64,000 bases of DNA from Pantoea sp. At-9b (GTDB lineage: Bacteria > Pseudomonadota > Gammaproteobacteria > Enterobacterales > Enterobacteriaceae): assembly GCF_000175935.2 (NCBI RefSeq), contig NC_014837.1, positions 1,860,001 to 1,924,000 on the forward strand. The letters are read 5' to 3'. Position 1 is the first letter of the stretch. Each line of letters opens with the position of its first letter. Positions 19,477 to 27,936 of this stretch are shown one piece after another. The notes beneath the pieces were generated by a model. The model did no database searches. It saw only the letters and a list, made by a program, of their open reading frames with translations, and was not told the DNA's origin. A program made the position numbers and the translations under genes.

Positions 19477-20445
19477 GGTGATGTCTGAATGTGGCGCATC
19501 ATACAAATCCGAAAAAAATACAGCAAGGCTGTTACCCGCTATCAGGAATTCCCAGGATAAGAGAAATTCTGAAAGTACAGCGGCTTATAAATGAAACCAG
19601 CATATCTTTTTGTCTTATTTTCAGCAGGATAATAATCGATTAAAGGTACGGCTCGTGGAAATAAATAAGAATATTACCTGGTTATCTCGAAGCTATGATA
19701 GCGACCTTTACAAATCATGAAAGGATAATGGCACAAAAAGCTAAAAAGATGATGCCGCTATTAAGTGGTAAGGATAATGTTGGGGCGGTGTTTATGTAAT
19801 GCTAATGATTTACAGCAAAAAAAAGCATCTTTTTAGATGTGATTGATTGAATGATAGATTTTGATGTTCATTTCCAAACATCATGGATGTTGCACGATGA
19901 AATTTAAGATTATTTAAACCGAAAAATAGTGAGAAGCATGCTTTATATTATGCCGAGAAGGCTGCATGCCACGCCGCACGAAGCGGGGGAGTCTGTCTTT
20001 TTTCCTGACTGTAAAGGAGGCTAATATGGCAAGTTTTATCCTGAGTATATAAGTAATAATCTGAAGGGTTGTCTGGTTACGATAATTTTAGCAATTAGCA
20101 GGCGAAGGGGAATAATTTCTCATTGGGGCAGGCACTTATTTTACATCCTGAAGTTTTCACTTATTGCATGCTTGACATTTTTTTTTAAAAGATGAAAAGT
20201 AGTGTTGCAACAGGATAATTTTGTAAGTAATAAAAATAACACATGCAAGGTTTTATGAGATGGCAGGGTATTGCTTTATTTTATAGAAACTAATATGAGC
20301 TGGTAATATTCTTAATTCATCCAAAAATAATCTGAACCGATAGCGTTCGGCGGCATTTTATTGGTTGTTGAATTATAATATTGATATCTTAACGAACACT
20401 GTTTTTTGCGCGTAACAATGATACTCACTTATCAAGTAGGTAAAA
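19477..20445. other. Long AT-rich intergenic region upstream of the operon
   Basis: 969 bp without a supported gene, markedly AT-rich with many A and T runs, between the divergent LuxR-type gene and tpsA. A TATAAT at 20374-20379 could be a -10 element for the operon, but no good -35 is visible. Two overlapping tiny frames lie in the middle: 19950-20024 (24 codons, MPRRLHATPHEAGESVFF...) and 20026-20052 (MASFILSI), the second behind a perfect AAGGAGG ribosome site. The composition suits H-NS silencing. Confidence 0.6.
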
Positions 20446-22989
20446 ATGAAAATTAAGCATGGCTTATTAAAAGTCAGCCCCTTAGCTTCATCGATACTGT
20501 TGGCTTTGCCAGTGATGGTCAATGCTGCTGACCTTAGTATGATAAACGGTACTACCAGCATGGCGAATGGTGTTCCGGTCGTAAATATTAATGGAGCTAA
20601 CGGAAATGGCATATCTCATAATATTTATGACAAGTTGAATGTTGGTAAAGAAGGTTTGATTTTTAATAATAGCCAGAATGGTGCCAATACTGCGCTGGCG
20701 GGGCAGATCGCTGGCAACAGTAACCTGGCATCAGGTACGGCAAAAGTTATCCTGAATGAAGTAACGTCAAAAAATAAAAGTAGTCTGAATGGCCAGATGG
20801 AGGTGGCCGGTGATAAGGCGCATTTGATCATCGCCAACCCTAATGGCATCAGCTGTGACAGCTGCGGCTTTATCAACGCGGATAAAGTCACCATGACGAC
20901 AGGTAAAGCTGATCTGAACAATGGTGAACTGAAAGGGTATTCCGTCAACGGTGGCATTATCACCACTGATGGTTTGACCAGTGATTCACCAACAGCCATT
21001 TTGGCGCGGTCAATTGTCGTTAATGGAGACATTAATGCATCGGGACAGGAACTTACCCTGATTGCGGGTAACAACTATATTGATACGACAAATAAGGTGA
21101 CAGGTAGCGTTAACGCCAGTGGTGCAAGAAATAGTTATGGGGTTGATGTAGCTAAACTTGGTGGTATGTACGCCAATAAAATCAATCTAATCAGTACCGA
21201 AAACGGGATTGGCGTGCGAAACGCTGGCGTGTTGGCGGCCGGTAACGGTGGCATTCAGATCGATGCTAATGGTCGTTTGACCAATAACGCAGCGCAGATT
21301 AAATCAACAGGTGTTATCGCGGTTAAAACCAAAGGTACACTCGAAAATGTTACCGGTAAAATTGTAAGCGACCAGACCGTTTCAATTGATACGAATAAAA
21401 ACGTCATCAACAACAGCCGCGCGGGCAATATCATGTCCGGTGCAGATGTTTATATCAGCAGTGGTGAGTTTAACAATACCAATGGTAAAGTTGCTGCGAG
21501 TGGAACGTTGGCGATGAACACCAATAATGCTGCGCTGATTAACTCCGGGAAAGGTAACACTGTTGGGATTGAGGCAGGTGTGGTCGCATTACAAACGGGC
21601 ACGCTGAATAATAACAATGGTCAAATTAAAGGCTATTACGTTGGTTCTCAATCAACGAACGTGCAAAATAACAACGGTATTATCGAGTCCTATAGCGATG
21701 TGGATATGTCCACTACGGGATCGGTGAATAATAACGGTGGCCGGATTCGCGCAGCGAATGGTCATGTTAAAATTGCTGCATCAAAGGGAACTCTCACCAA
21801 CAGTGGTACCAAATCTGCTGATGCCGGAAGTTCTGATTCACTGGGAATTATTGCGGGTGAAGGCGGTATTGACATCGCCGTTGCCAACCTGAATAACAGC
21901 GACGGTCAGATTGCCTCTTCCGGAGATATTGGATTACTGGCGACATCTGGCGTCAACAACTTCAACGGCAAAGTCGCAACAACCAAGAATGTATCAATCA
22001 AGGCAGTGTCTTTGACAAACGGACAATCGAGTATTGTCGGTCAATCTGGAGTGGGCATTGAACTGACCGGCGATATGACTAACCGTATCGGTATCATTTC
22101 GTCTGACTATGGTGATGTCAATATTCGTGCGCGACATGTCAATAACAGTGCTGGCTTGTTGCTGGGACAAAATGTAAATATCGAAGCCGTTAATGATGTT
22201 AATAACGATACTGCATTAATCGTAGCGCAAAAGAAACTGACCATTCATGCTGGCGGCACAGTGGCCAATCAGAATGGCAACAATTTTGGCAACACTTGGG
22301 GATTGTATTTCGGCATGCCAAATCAGCAAGGCGGCATGATTGGTAATGGTGGGGTAGAAATTATCGCCACTACATTAAATAATAATAATAGCCGAATCAT
22401 TGCGCAAAATGCGCCCTTAACTCTGGCGATCACCGGTACTCTGTATAATGATCGAAGCTTGCTGATTGGCGCTGGCGTATCCAGTATTAAGGCAAAAAGT
22501 CTGAGCAGTAACTATTCGACTATCCACTCAAAAGGGGATTTGACGATTGACACTGGCAGCTTGTCGTTAGCCAGTAGCGGAAACATTATCGATAATAATG
22601 CCACCGGTATTATCGCTGCGGATGGCGCTCTGGCTCTCAATGTGGGGGGTAGCTTTACCAACTATGGTTGGATCACCGGTAAGCAGAAGGTTAGCGTCAA
22701 CTCCGGTGGCGTTTTATACAACCGAAATACTATTTATTCAGACAATGAAGCTGAGGTTTATGCGAAGACTGCAGTTTATAATTATAAGGACATGGTTGCG
22801 GGTGCTAAATTAACCGTTAGCGCTACCGATACAGTCTATAACGCCGGAAACTTGTTTACCGAAGGGCACGCCACTATTTCAGCAAAAAGAGTCCAGAATG
22901 ACGGTAAATCAGCAGTCATGGGTGGCCGTCAGGGGGTTGATCTGAATGCTGATACTGTAATTAATAGCGGGAAAATCGTCGGGTTGTAG
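20446..22989 (+). CDS. TpsA-type secreted exoprotein (short filamentous-haemagglutinin-like)
   Basis: Two-partner-secretion exoprotein, 847 aa, expected to leave the cell through the TpsB pore encoded next. Signal peptide about MKIKHGLLKVSPLASSILLA to VNA (cleavage near residue 27). The TPS domain (~28-250) has the NPNGI motif at 131-135 and the Cys pair 137/140 in ISCDSCGFIN, as in ShlA/HpmA/CdiA-type proteins. Residues ~260-840 are N/G-rich beta-helix repeats (LNNNNGQI, VNNNGGRI, LNNSDGQI). It stops inside the repeat region, with no VENN motif and no C-terminal toxin, and is short for the family. Gene order tpsA then tpsB, same strand. Starts the long operon, so it may be an adhesin linked to the lipid pathway. 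Confidence 0.88.
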   Translation: MKIKHGLLKVSPLASSILLALPVMVNAADLSMINGTTSMANGVPVVNINGANGNGISHNIYDKLNVGKEGLIFNNSQNGANTALAGQIAGNSNLASGTAKVILNEVTSKNKSSLNGQMEVAGDKAHLIIANPNGISCDSCGFINADKVTMTTGKADLNNGELKGYSVNGGIITTDGLTSDSPTAILARSIVVNGDINASGQELTLIAGNNYIDTTNKVTGSVNASGARNSYGVDVAKLGGMYANKINLISTENGIGVRNAGVLAAGNGGIQIDANGRLTNNAAQIKSTGVIAVKTKGTLENVTGKIVSDQTVSIDTNKNVINNSRAGNIMSGADVYISSGEFNNTNGKVAASGTLAMNTNNAALINSGKGNTVGIEAGVVALQTGTLNNNNGQIKGYYVGSQSTNVQNNNGIIESYSDVDMSTTGSVNNNGGRIRAANGHVKIAASKGTLTNSGTKSADAGSSDSLGIIAGEGGIDIAVANLNNSDGQIASSGDIGLLATSGVNNFNGKVATTKNVSIKAVSLTNGQSSIVGQSGVGIELTGDMTNRIGIISSDYGDVNIRARHVNNSAGLLLGQNVNIEAVNDVNNDTALIVAQKKLTIHAGGTVANQNGNNFGNTWGLYFGMPNQQGGMIGNGGVEIIATTLNNNNSRIIAQNAPLTLAITGTLYNDRSLLIGAGVSSIKAKSLSSNYSTIHSKGDLTIDTGSLSLASSGNIIDNNATGIIAADGALALNVGGSFTNYGWITGKQKVSVNSGGVLYNRNTIYSDNEAEVYAKTAVYNYKDMVAGAKLTVSATDTVYNAGNLFTEGHATISAKRVQNDGKSAVMGGRQGVDLNADTVINSGKIVGL

Positions 22990-23000
22990 AAATTGAGTGA

Positions 23001-23028
23001 GATGAAGCAGCTGTAATGCTGCTTCATC
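23001..23028 (+). promoter_or_regulatory. Perfect intercistronic hairpin between tpsA and tpsB
   Basis: GATGAAGCAGC (23001-23011), loop TGTAAT, GCTGCTTCATC (23018-23028): an 11-bp perfect stem in the 54-bp gap. No T-run follows, so it is unlikely to be a simple terminator; it could stabilise the tpsA transcript or lower downstream expression. The tpsB ATG at 23044 has no clear Shine-Dalgarno. Confidence 0.65.
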
Positions 23029-23043
23029 CTCGATAAGCATGCT

Positions 23044-24702
23044 ATGAAAAAAACAATCAGACCCCTACTGGCTCTTGCCGTGCTGAGTGCCAGCGAATCA
23101 ACGACGGCAGATATCGATTTAAATCGCCTTGTTAAATCACAACAGGATCTTGAAAATAACACGCGACAGGAAAACAAGTTGGTAAAAAAGGATGTCTATT
23201 CGAAGGTTGAACGATTAACCCTGAATAACATTGATTTTCCTGTTGAGGAACACTGCGTCGAAGTTGATGGTTTAATTATCGAAGAAAATTTTATAAATGA
23301 TGCCTTGATAAAGGCGGTTGAGTCAAAAATTGTCGGGCGCTGTCTGGGGACGAAGGGGATTGAGCAACTTGCGAATGTATTACAGGATCATTTTATTAAT
23401 TCAGGCTATATCACGACGCGCATTGAGATCCCCAACCAGGATTTAACCACAAGAAAGTTAACGTTGGCGGTTGTGCCGGGCAGGATTGAAAAAGTTCTGC
23501 TTGATAACAGTGGTGTTAAAGAATGGATATGACCGTTTAAATCAGGACAGATTCTTAATATCAGAGATATCGAGCAGGGGTTAGAGGTGTTGCAAAAAAC
23601 ACCGGGTGTAAAAGTCGGGATCAATATTGAACCTGGCAGTCTGGCGGGCTACAGCAATGTTGTGATCAACATGGAGCGTGCAACTAACTGGAATGCCCGA
23701 ACCTGGGTGAACAACTGGGGTGATGCCGGGACAGGTAAAAATTTGTTCGGTGTTGCGGGTTATCTCTATAACCTGACAAAAATGAATGATGTTTTTTACT
23801 TGTCGGGAACAGCGAATGCTGAACAGGTAAGCGGCCGCTATAAAAGTGTTAGTACCTATTACTCAATACCTTATGGTTACTGGGATTACGAATTTTTTTA
23901 CAGTAATACTCAGTCGCGGCAAATTATTAATATTGGTCCTTACGATTTCAATTATTTAGGCAAGAGTGCAAACTTAAGCCTGAAAGCTTCAAGAACCGTC
24001 TATCGTGATCAGGATAAGAAAGTCGCGTTGAGTGCTGAGCTACTCCGCAGGAAGGTGGGCTACAAATTAGAAGACATAGCGCTGGCATTACAAAAACGCA
24101 ATATGACGAACCTGCGCTTAGGGGCTAATTTTAAAAGAAATATACCTGGCGCATTATTTGATACTACGTTTTCATATCAGCGATTCATGCCGTGGTTGGG
24201 TGCTGAAGCAACACCTGATATGAAGTCGGGAGATGTCAGCCGACAGAGCCATGTTTTGAATCTGGATATGAGCTATACAACATTGCTGAATATCCCCTGG
24301 GTGGATAGTTATTATGAATTGCGGTTGGGTACACAGTATTCTCCAGATGCTTTAACATTACAAGACCAGTTTAGCATTGGTGACAGATGGAATGTGCGCG
24401 GGTTTGAGAATAGCGCCGGTATTTACGGCAATAAAGGTTTCTATGCACAGAATACCGCCAACGTTATTACCGGGTTAAGTAATCTGGAGTGGTACCTTGG
24501 CACTGACTACGGAGCAATTTTTAAAGATAAAGCTGTACAGGATAGTATTAAGAACCGGCAGTTAATTGGGGCTGTGACGGGATTGAAAGGAAGCATTAAC
24601 GCGTTGAACTATGATCTTTCTTTGTCAAAACCCTTGCTTTACCCACGTGAATTAAATGCTGATAAAGTCAATTTTAATTTTAATATTTCTTATCAACTCT
24701 AG
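23044..24702 (+). pseudogene. TpsB outer-membrane transporter interrupted by an in-frame TGA
   Basis: The frame encodes a 552-residue TpsB/FhaC/ShlB-type transporter if the TGA at 23530-23532 (codon 163) is ignored. N-terminal signal peptide (MKKTIRPLLALAVLSASEST), POTRA region (~residues 60-180, LEQLANVLQD-like segments, GYITTRIEIPNQDL), then the 16-strand barrel with the family C-terminal half (WNVRGFENSAGIYGNKGFYAQN) ending FNFNISYQL. The frame is the same on both sides, and RDIEQGLEVLQKTPGVKV follows the stop, where ShlB-type proteins read LRDIEQGLE. A C-to-T change of an Arg CGA codon would explain it. It may be a pseudogene, a read-through gene or a sequence error. The 24702 end lies 15 bp before acpS. 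Confidence 0.85.
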
Positions 24703-24717
24703 TTTTCGGGAGAGGCC

Positions 24718-25086
24718 ATGTCGGTTGGTACGGATATCGTAGAAGTAGAACGCATAAAAAACGCTATTATTCGTTCAGAAATGTCTTTTTTGCCGCGTGT
24801 TTTCACCGAGGCGGAAATTTCAAAGATTGGTAGCGATCAGCCGGATTATGCAAGAGCATCTGGTTTCTGGGCTGCGAAAGAGTCGATTGTTAAAGCGGTG
24901 GGATTGGGCTTTCGTAATGGCATCTGTTTTCACGACGTTGAAATTATTCATGATGAATACGGTGCTCCTCATTTTCAGTTGTCTGGAAAGTTAAAGGATG
25001 TTATCGCGGAAAAAGGTTTTTCAAAAATAGCATTAAGTATTTCGCATTGTCGCCTGCATGCAATTGCAGTTACGGTTTTGACTTAA
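24718..25086 (+). CDS. Dedicated holo-ACP synthase (AcpS-type phosphopantetheinyl transferase)
   Basis: Transfers 4'-phosphopantetheine from CoA to a Ser of an acyl carrier protein. The 122-aa protein has the AcpS signatures GTDIVEVERI (Asp6, Mg2+ ligand), FTEAEI, and FWAAKESIVKAVGLG (Glu55), plus the C-terminal ALSISHCRLHAIAVTVL. The organism should also have a housekeeping acpS beside pdxJ, so this is a second copy for the cluster. Ribosome site GGGAGAGG precedes the ATG. The likely substrate is the ACP at 26437-26718. Confidence 0.92.
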   Translation: MSVGTDIVEVERIKNAIIRSEMSFLPRVFTEAEISKIGSDQPDYARASGFWAAKESIVKAVGLGFRNGICFHDVEIIHDEYGAPHFQLSGKLKDVIAEKGFSKIALSISHCRLHAIAVTVLT

Positions 25087-25109
25087 TTTCATCCGATTGA
25101 AGTGTGACT

Positions 25110-25865
25110 ATGTATAAATATCACGACCTTATTGACAAGAATGTTTTAGTAACCGGTGCCAGTGGTGATATTGGCATGGGTATTTGCGCCGGGTTTTTAC
25201 AACAGCAATGCCAGGTTTATGCGTTGTATAAATCAAACTCAGCTGACTTACAGCGTCTGAAAGAGAGTCATCCACAGGGTGAGCGACTGCATATTCTCCA
25301 GTGCGATCTTGCCGATAAGAAAGCGGTCACGCAGCTGTGCCAGTATCTGAGTATTCAGGCCAAAAAACTGGATGTTCTGGTGAATAATGCCGGAATTGTA
25401 CGCGACGCACTCTTTGCTGCAATGAGCAATGATGATTTCACTACGGTAATCGATACCAATCTGATTAATACCTTTGTACTGACGAAAGAGGCGCTGATGC
25501 TATTGAGAGCCGCGGAAAGCGCGGCAATTGTCAATGTTGCCTCTATTGCCGCAATTATCCCCAGTATTGGTCAAAGCAACTACAGTGCTTCGAAAGGGGC
25601 ATTGCTCGGGTTCACGCGAACGTTGGCAGCCGAACTGGCCCCCAGAGGGGTGCGAGTCAATGCGGTGGCACCAGGAATGATCGAATCAAAAATGGTGAAG
25701 AAAGTACCGCGTACCGTTGTGCGTGATGTGGTGTCATCTGTGCCATTAAGACGGTTAGGTAAATGTGAAGAAGTGGCGAATACGATCGTTTATCTAAGCT
25801 CCTCAGCATCTAGCTATATTGTTGGCCAGACCATCGTGATCGATGGTGGCCTGGTTATGCGGTGA
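25110..25865 (+). CDS. 3-oxoacyl-ACP reductase (FabG-like SDR)
   Basis: NADPH-dependent ketoreductase that should reduce the 3-oxoacyl-ACP made by the cluster's ketosynthase. From the ATG at 25110 it is 251 aa with the Rossmann motif TGASGDIG (residues 15-22), VNNAGIVRD (91-99) and the catalytic triad Ser145, Tyr158, Lys162, spaced as in FabG. The C-terminal SSASSYIVGQTIVIDGGLVM is also typical. A GTG six bases upstream is an alternative start. 3 bp separate it from the dehydratase gene. Confidence 0.93.
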   Translation: MYKYHDLIDKNVLVTGASGDIGMGICAGFLQQQCQVYALYKSNSADLQRLKESHPQGERLHILQCDLADKKAVTQLCQYLSIQAKKLDVLVNNAGIVRDALFAAMSNDDFTTVIDTNLINTFVLTKEALMLLRAAESAAIVNVASIAAIIPSIGQSNYSASKGALLGFTRTLAAELAPRGVRVNAVAPGMIESKMVKKVPRTVVRDVVSSVPLRRLGKCEEVANTIVYLSSSASSYIVGQTIVIDGGLVMR

Positions 25866-25868
25866 CTT

Positions 25869-26417
25869 ATGTCAAAATATGCGATTCCTGCCAGAGTATT
25901 TCTCGAAATGGGTGGCTGGCGACAGCCGTTGGTTATGGTCGACAGAATTGATGACTATAAGTATGGGGAAAATGGTTACATCAAAATCATAAAGCATGTG
26001 ACATTTAACGAACCTTATATGGCCGGGCATTTTCCTGAAGACCCCATTATGCCAGGCGTACTTATTGCGGAAATATTCGGCCAGGCCAGTGAGTATTTCT
26101 CTTTTCTGTCTGATGTCTGCGATATCTGGCAGGATGAGTATCAGCAAGAAATGCGTTCATTACGCGATATTCACCAAAATATCACGAATGATAAATTGGC
26201 TGCGATTATTAGAGCACGGCGTTCACAAGTTCGCGGCGTGCTTGCCGCACAGAATTTAAAATTCAAGGATATCGCATGGCCCGGAGATACGATTGAGGTC
26301 ATCAGTAAGCTCTCTTTCGCAGACAGTAATGGCTTCAGACACTATGCGGTATCTGCCCATGTCGGTAAAAAACTGATCAGTCAGGGCGTAATCATTAACT
26401 TTCGAGACGTTAAATAA
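25869..26417 (+). CDS. FabZ-like 3-hydroxyacyl-ACP dehydratase
   Basis: Hot-dog-fold dehydratase turning 3-hydroxyacyl-ACP into trans-2-enoyl-ACP. The 182-aa protein has RQPLVMVDRID (18-28), catalytic His54 in AGHFPEDPIMPGVL, catalytic Glu68 in LIAEIFGQAS, and the late FKDIAWPGDTIEV, all FabZ landmarks with the usual 14-residue His-Glu spacing. It is longer than E. coli FabZ (151 aa) because of an insert around residues 75-115. With no enoyl reductase in the operon, the double bond may be retained. Confidence 0.9.
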   Translation: MSKYAIPARVFLEMGGWRQPLVMVDRIDDYKYGENGYIKIIKHVTFNEPYMAGHFPEDPIMPGVLIAEIFGQASEYFSFLSDVCDIWQDEYQQEMRSLRDIHQNITNDKLAAIIRARRSQVRGVLAAQNLKFKDIAWPGDTIEVISKLSFADSNGFRHYAVSAHVGKKLISQGVIINFRDVK

Positions 26418-26436
26418 TCCATTACGGTAAATAGAG

Positions 26437-26718
26437 ATGAATATGATGCAAGAAGATATTGAAGCGCGCAAAGCGGTGTTGCTCACCATTAAAACGGAAA
26501 TCATTCAGCGTCTGCATATACAGAAGAATGCAGCGCAGATTGATGATGATACGCCCTTGTTTGGCAATGGACTTAAACTGGATTCAGTCGATGCTACGGA
26601 AATTCTGGTATTACTGGATAAGACTTTTGGTATTCAGGTCAGTGAAGGTCAAGACCCATCTTATATGCGAAGCATCAACACGTTGGCCTCATTTGTGTTG
26701 AAAAACAGAAAGCATTAA
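26437..26718 (+). CDS. Acyl carrier protein
   Basis: A 93-aa acidic carrier protein. The phosphopantetheine-attachment Ser is at position 50 in GLKLDSVDATEIL, the ACP signature with Asp before Ser and hydrophobic residues after. The helix following, LLDKTFGIQVSEGQD, fits the four-helix ACP fold. It should be primed by the AcpS at 24718 and loaded by the transacylase at 37519. The start could also be at the later ATGs 26443 or 26446; no Shine-Dalgarno decides. Confidence 0.92.
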   Translation: MNMMQEDIEARKAVLLTIKTEIIQRLHIQKNAAQIDDDTPLFGNGLKLDSVDATEILVLLDKTFGIQVSEGQDPSYMRSINTLASFVLKNRKH

Positions 26719-26750
26719 CAATTTTCATTTTATTATCGTAGGGTGATTTT

Positions 26751-27926
26751 ATGAGTGCTCTTCATAGCATGCATTTAGAAAACAAGGCAATAATGGGTGT
26801 GTACAATGGGAAAGAAATCCCAATTTCTTACAGCCCCGTTGATCTGGCTTATAAAGCAGTACGAGAAAATGTGCTGTTGGTGGACTATTCACACATGTCC
26901 ATTGTCAGCGTAGTGGGAGATGATGCATGGTCGTTGGTAAATCATCTGGCTTCAGCTGATATTTCCATCATTCGAGACGAGCAAGGGATTTATACACTGC
27001 TGCTGAATGAAGATGGCTCGGTATGGGGAGATGCTTATATGCTATGCACAGCCGAAGGGTATTATATTCTCTCTGAATCGCTCTCCTCAGGTGAAGTGAT
27101 AGAACGCCTTAAGTGTATTTTAGAAAACAGAGAGGATTTGGATATTCAGGAAATCCCTGAGATCAATGCATTAGAGGCGCAAGAATGGGGCGCAATTTTG
27201 CTGGAAGGTCCGTATGCCTGGGAGCTGCTTTCTGAAATTTACGGCTTTGATATCATCGGTCTGCCTTATCATGAATATATGAATACCGATGATGGCCTGA
27301 TGACTTTCCGTTGTGGCCGACACGGTGAGTTTTCCTATTTAGTGGTTGGTGAACAGCAGAAGCTGGTGGGTGTATGGAAACAATTGGTTGATAAGGGTGA
27401 TAAATATCAGCTGAAAATTGCGGGTCTGGATTACCAGCAGATTGTGCGCATTGAAAATCCTTGTTGGGATGCATCCATTTATCAAAACTACACCCGTAAT
27501 CCACTTGAATTACAGATGCAGTGGGCTATTCAATACGATAAAGAGAGTTTTATTGGCAAATCTGCAGTTGAAGCGTTTTCCCGTTCCGGTATTGAGCGCA
27601 AATTAGTGGGCATCATGCCCGTTGCCGGATGCAGTGATATCGCGGCTGATAGCAAAGTCCTGGTGGACGGTGTACAGGTTGGGGTGATTGTCAAAGGTGG
27701 TTATTCACCCGCAAGACAATCTTATATCGCACTGGCTTTAATTGATAGCCCATACGCATGGTCTGATATTGCCGGTTTTACTCTTCGAACATCGGCAGGC
27801 GATGTTGCCGCTACCACGCATAATCTCCCTTTTATATATAATTTCAGTATGTGGGTAAACCCAACTGAACACAGTTATATCGACCCTTCAAAGCCGAAGT
27901 GCGCATTATCCGGCATTAAAGTTTAG
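26751..27926 (+). CDS. GcvT-like (glycine-cleavage T-protein fold) enzyme, role unknown
   Basis: A 391-aa homologue of aminomethyltransferase GcvT. T-protein landmarks are VLLVDYSHMSIVSVVGDDAWSLVNHLASADI (41-71), YTLLLNEDGSVWGDAYML (81-98), the folate-domain stretch AGLDYQQIVRIENPCW, and FIGKSAVEAF starting the C-terminal domain with a late GGYSPARQSYIALALI. The Asp-Asp pair usual after NxxG in T-protein is Gly93-Asp94. True gcvT sits in gcvTHP, so this is a recruited paralogue, possibly a folate-dependent one-carbon or methyl transferase or a tailoring enzyme. The ribosome site AGGGTGA precedes the ATG. The function is not established. Confidence 0.78.
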   Translation: MSALHSMHLENKAIMGVYNGKEIPISYSPVDLAYKAVRENVLLVDYSHMSIVSVVGDDAWSLVNHLASADISIIRDEQGIYTLLLNEDGSVWGDAYMLCTAEGYYILSESLSSGEVIERLKCILENREDLDIQEIPEINALEAQEWGAILLEGPYAWELLSEIYGFDIIGLPYHEYMNTDDGLMTFRCGRHGEFSYLVVGEQQKLVGVWKQLVDKGDKYQLKIAGLDYQQIVRIENPCWDASIYQNYTRNPLELQMQWAIQYDKESFIGKSAVEAFSRSGIERKLVGIMPVAGCSDIAADSKVLVDGVQVGVIVKGGYSPARQSYIALALIDSPYAWSDIAGFTLRTSAGDVAATTHNLPFIYNFSMWVNPTEHSYIDPSKPKCALSGIKV

Positions 27927-27936
27927 TGAATCCGTT

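Noticed and set aside
23530..23532. The tpsB TGA as a selenocysteine codon
   Set aside because: No SECIS-like hairpin directly follows, TpsB proteins contain no selenocysteine, and an Arg codon CGA mutated to TGA is simpler.
20446..24702. A contact-dependent inhibition (CDI) system
   Set aside because: TpsA ends in repeats at 847 aa, lacks VENN and a toxin tip, and no immunity gene follows.
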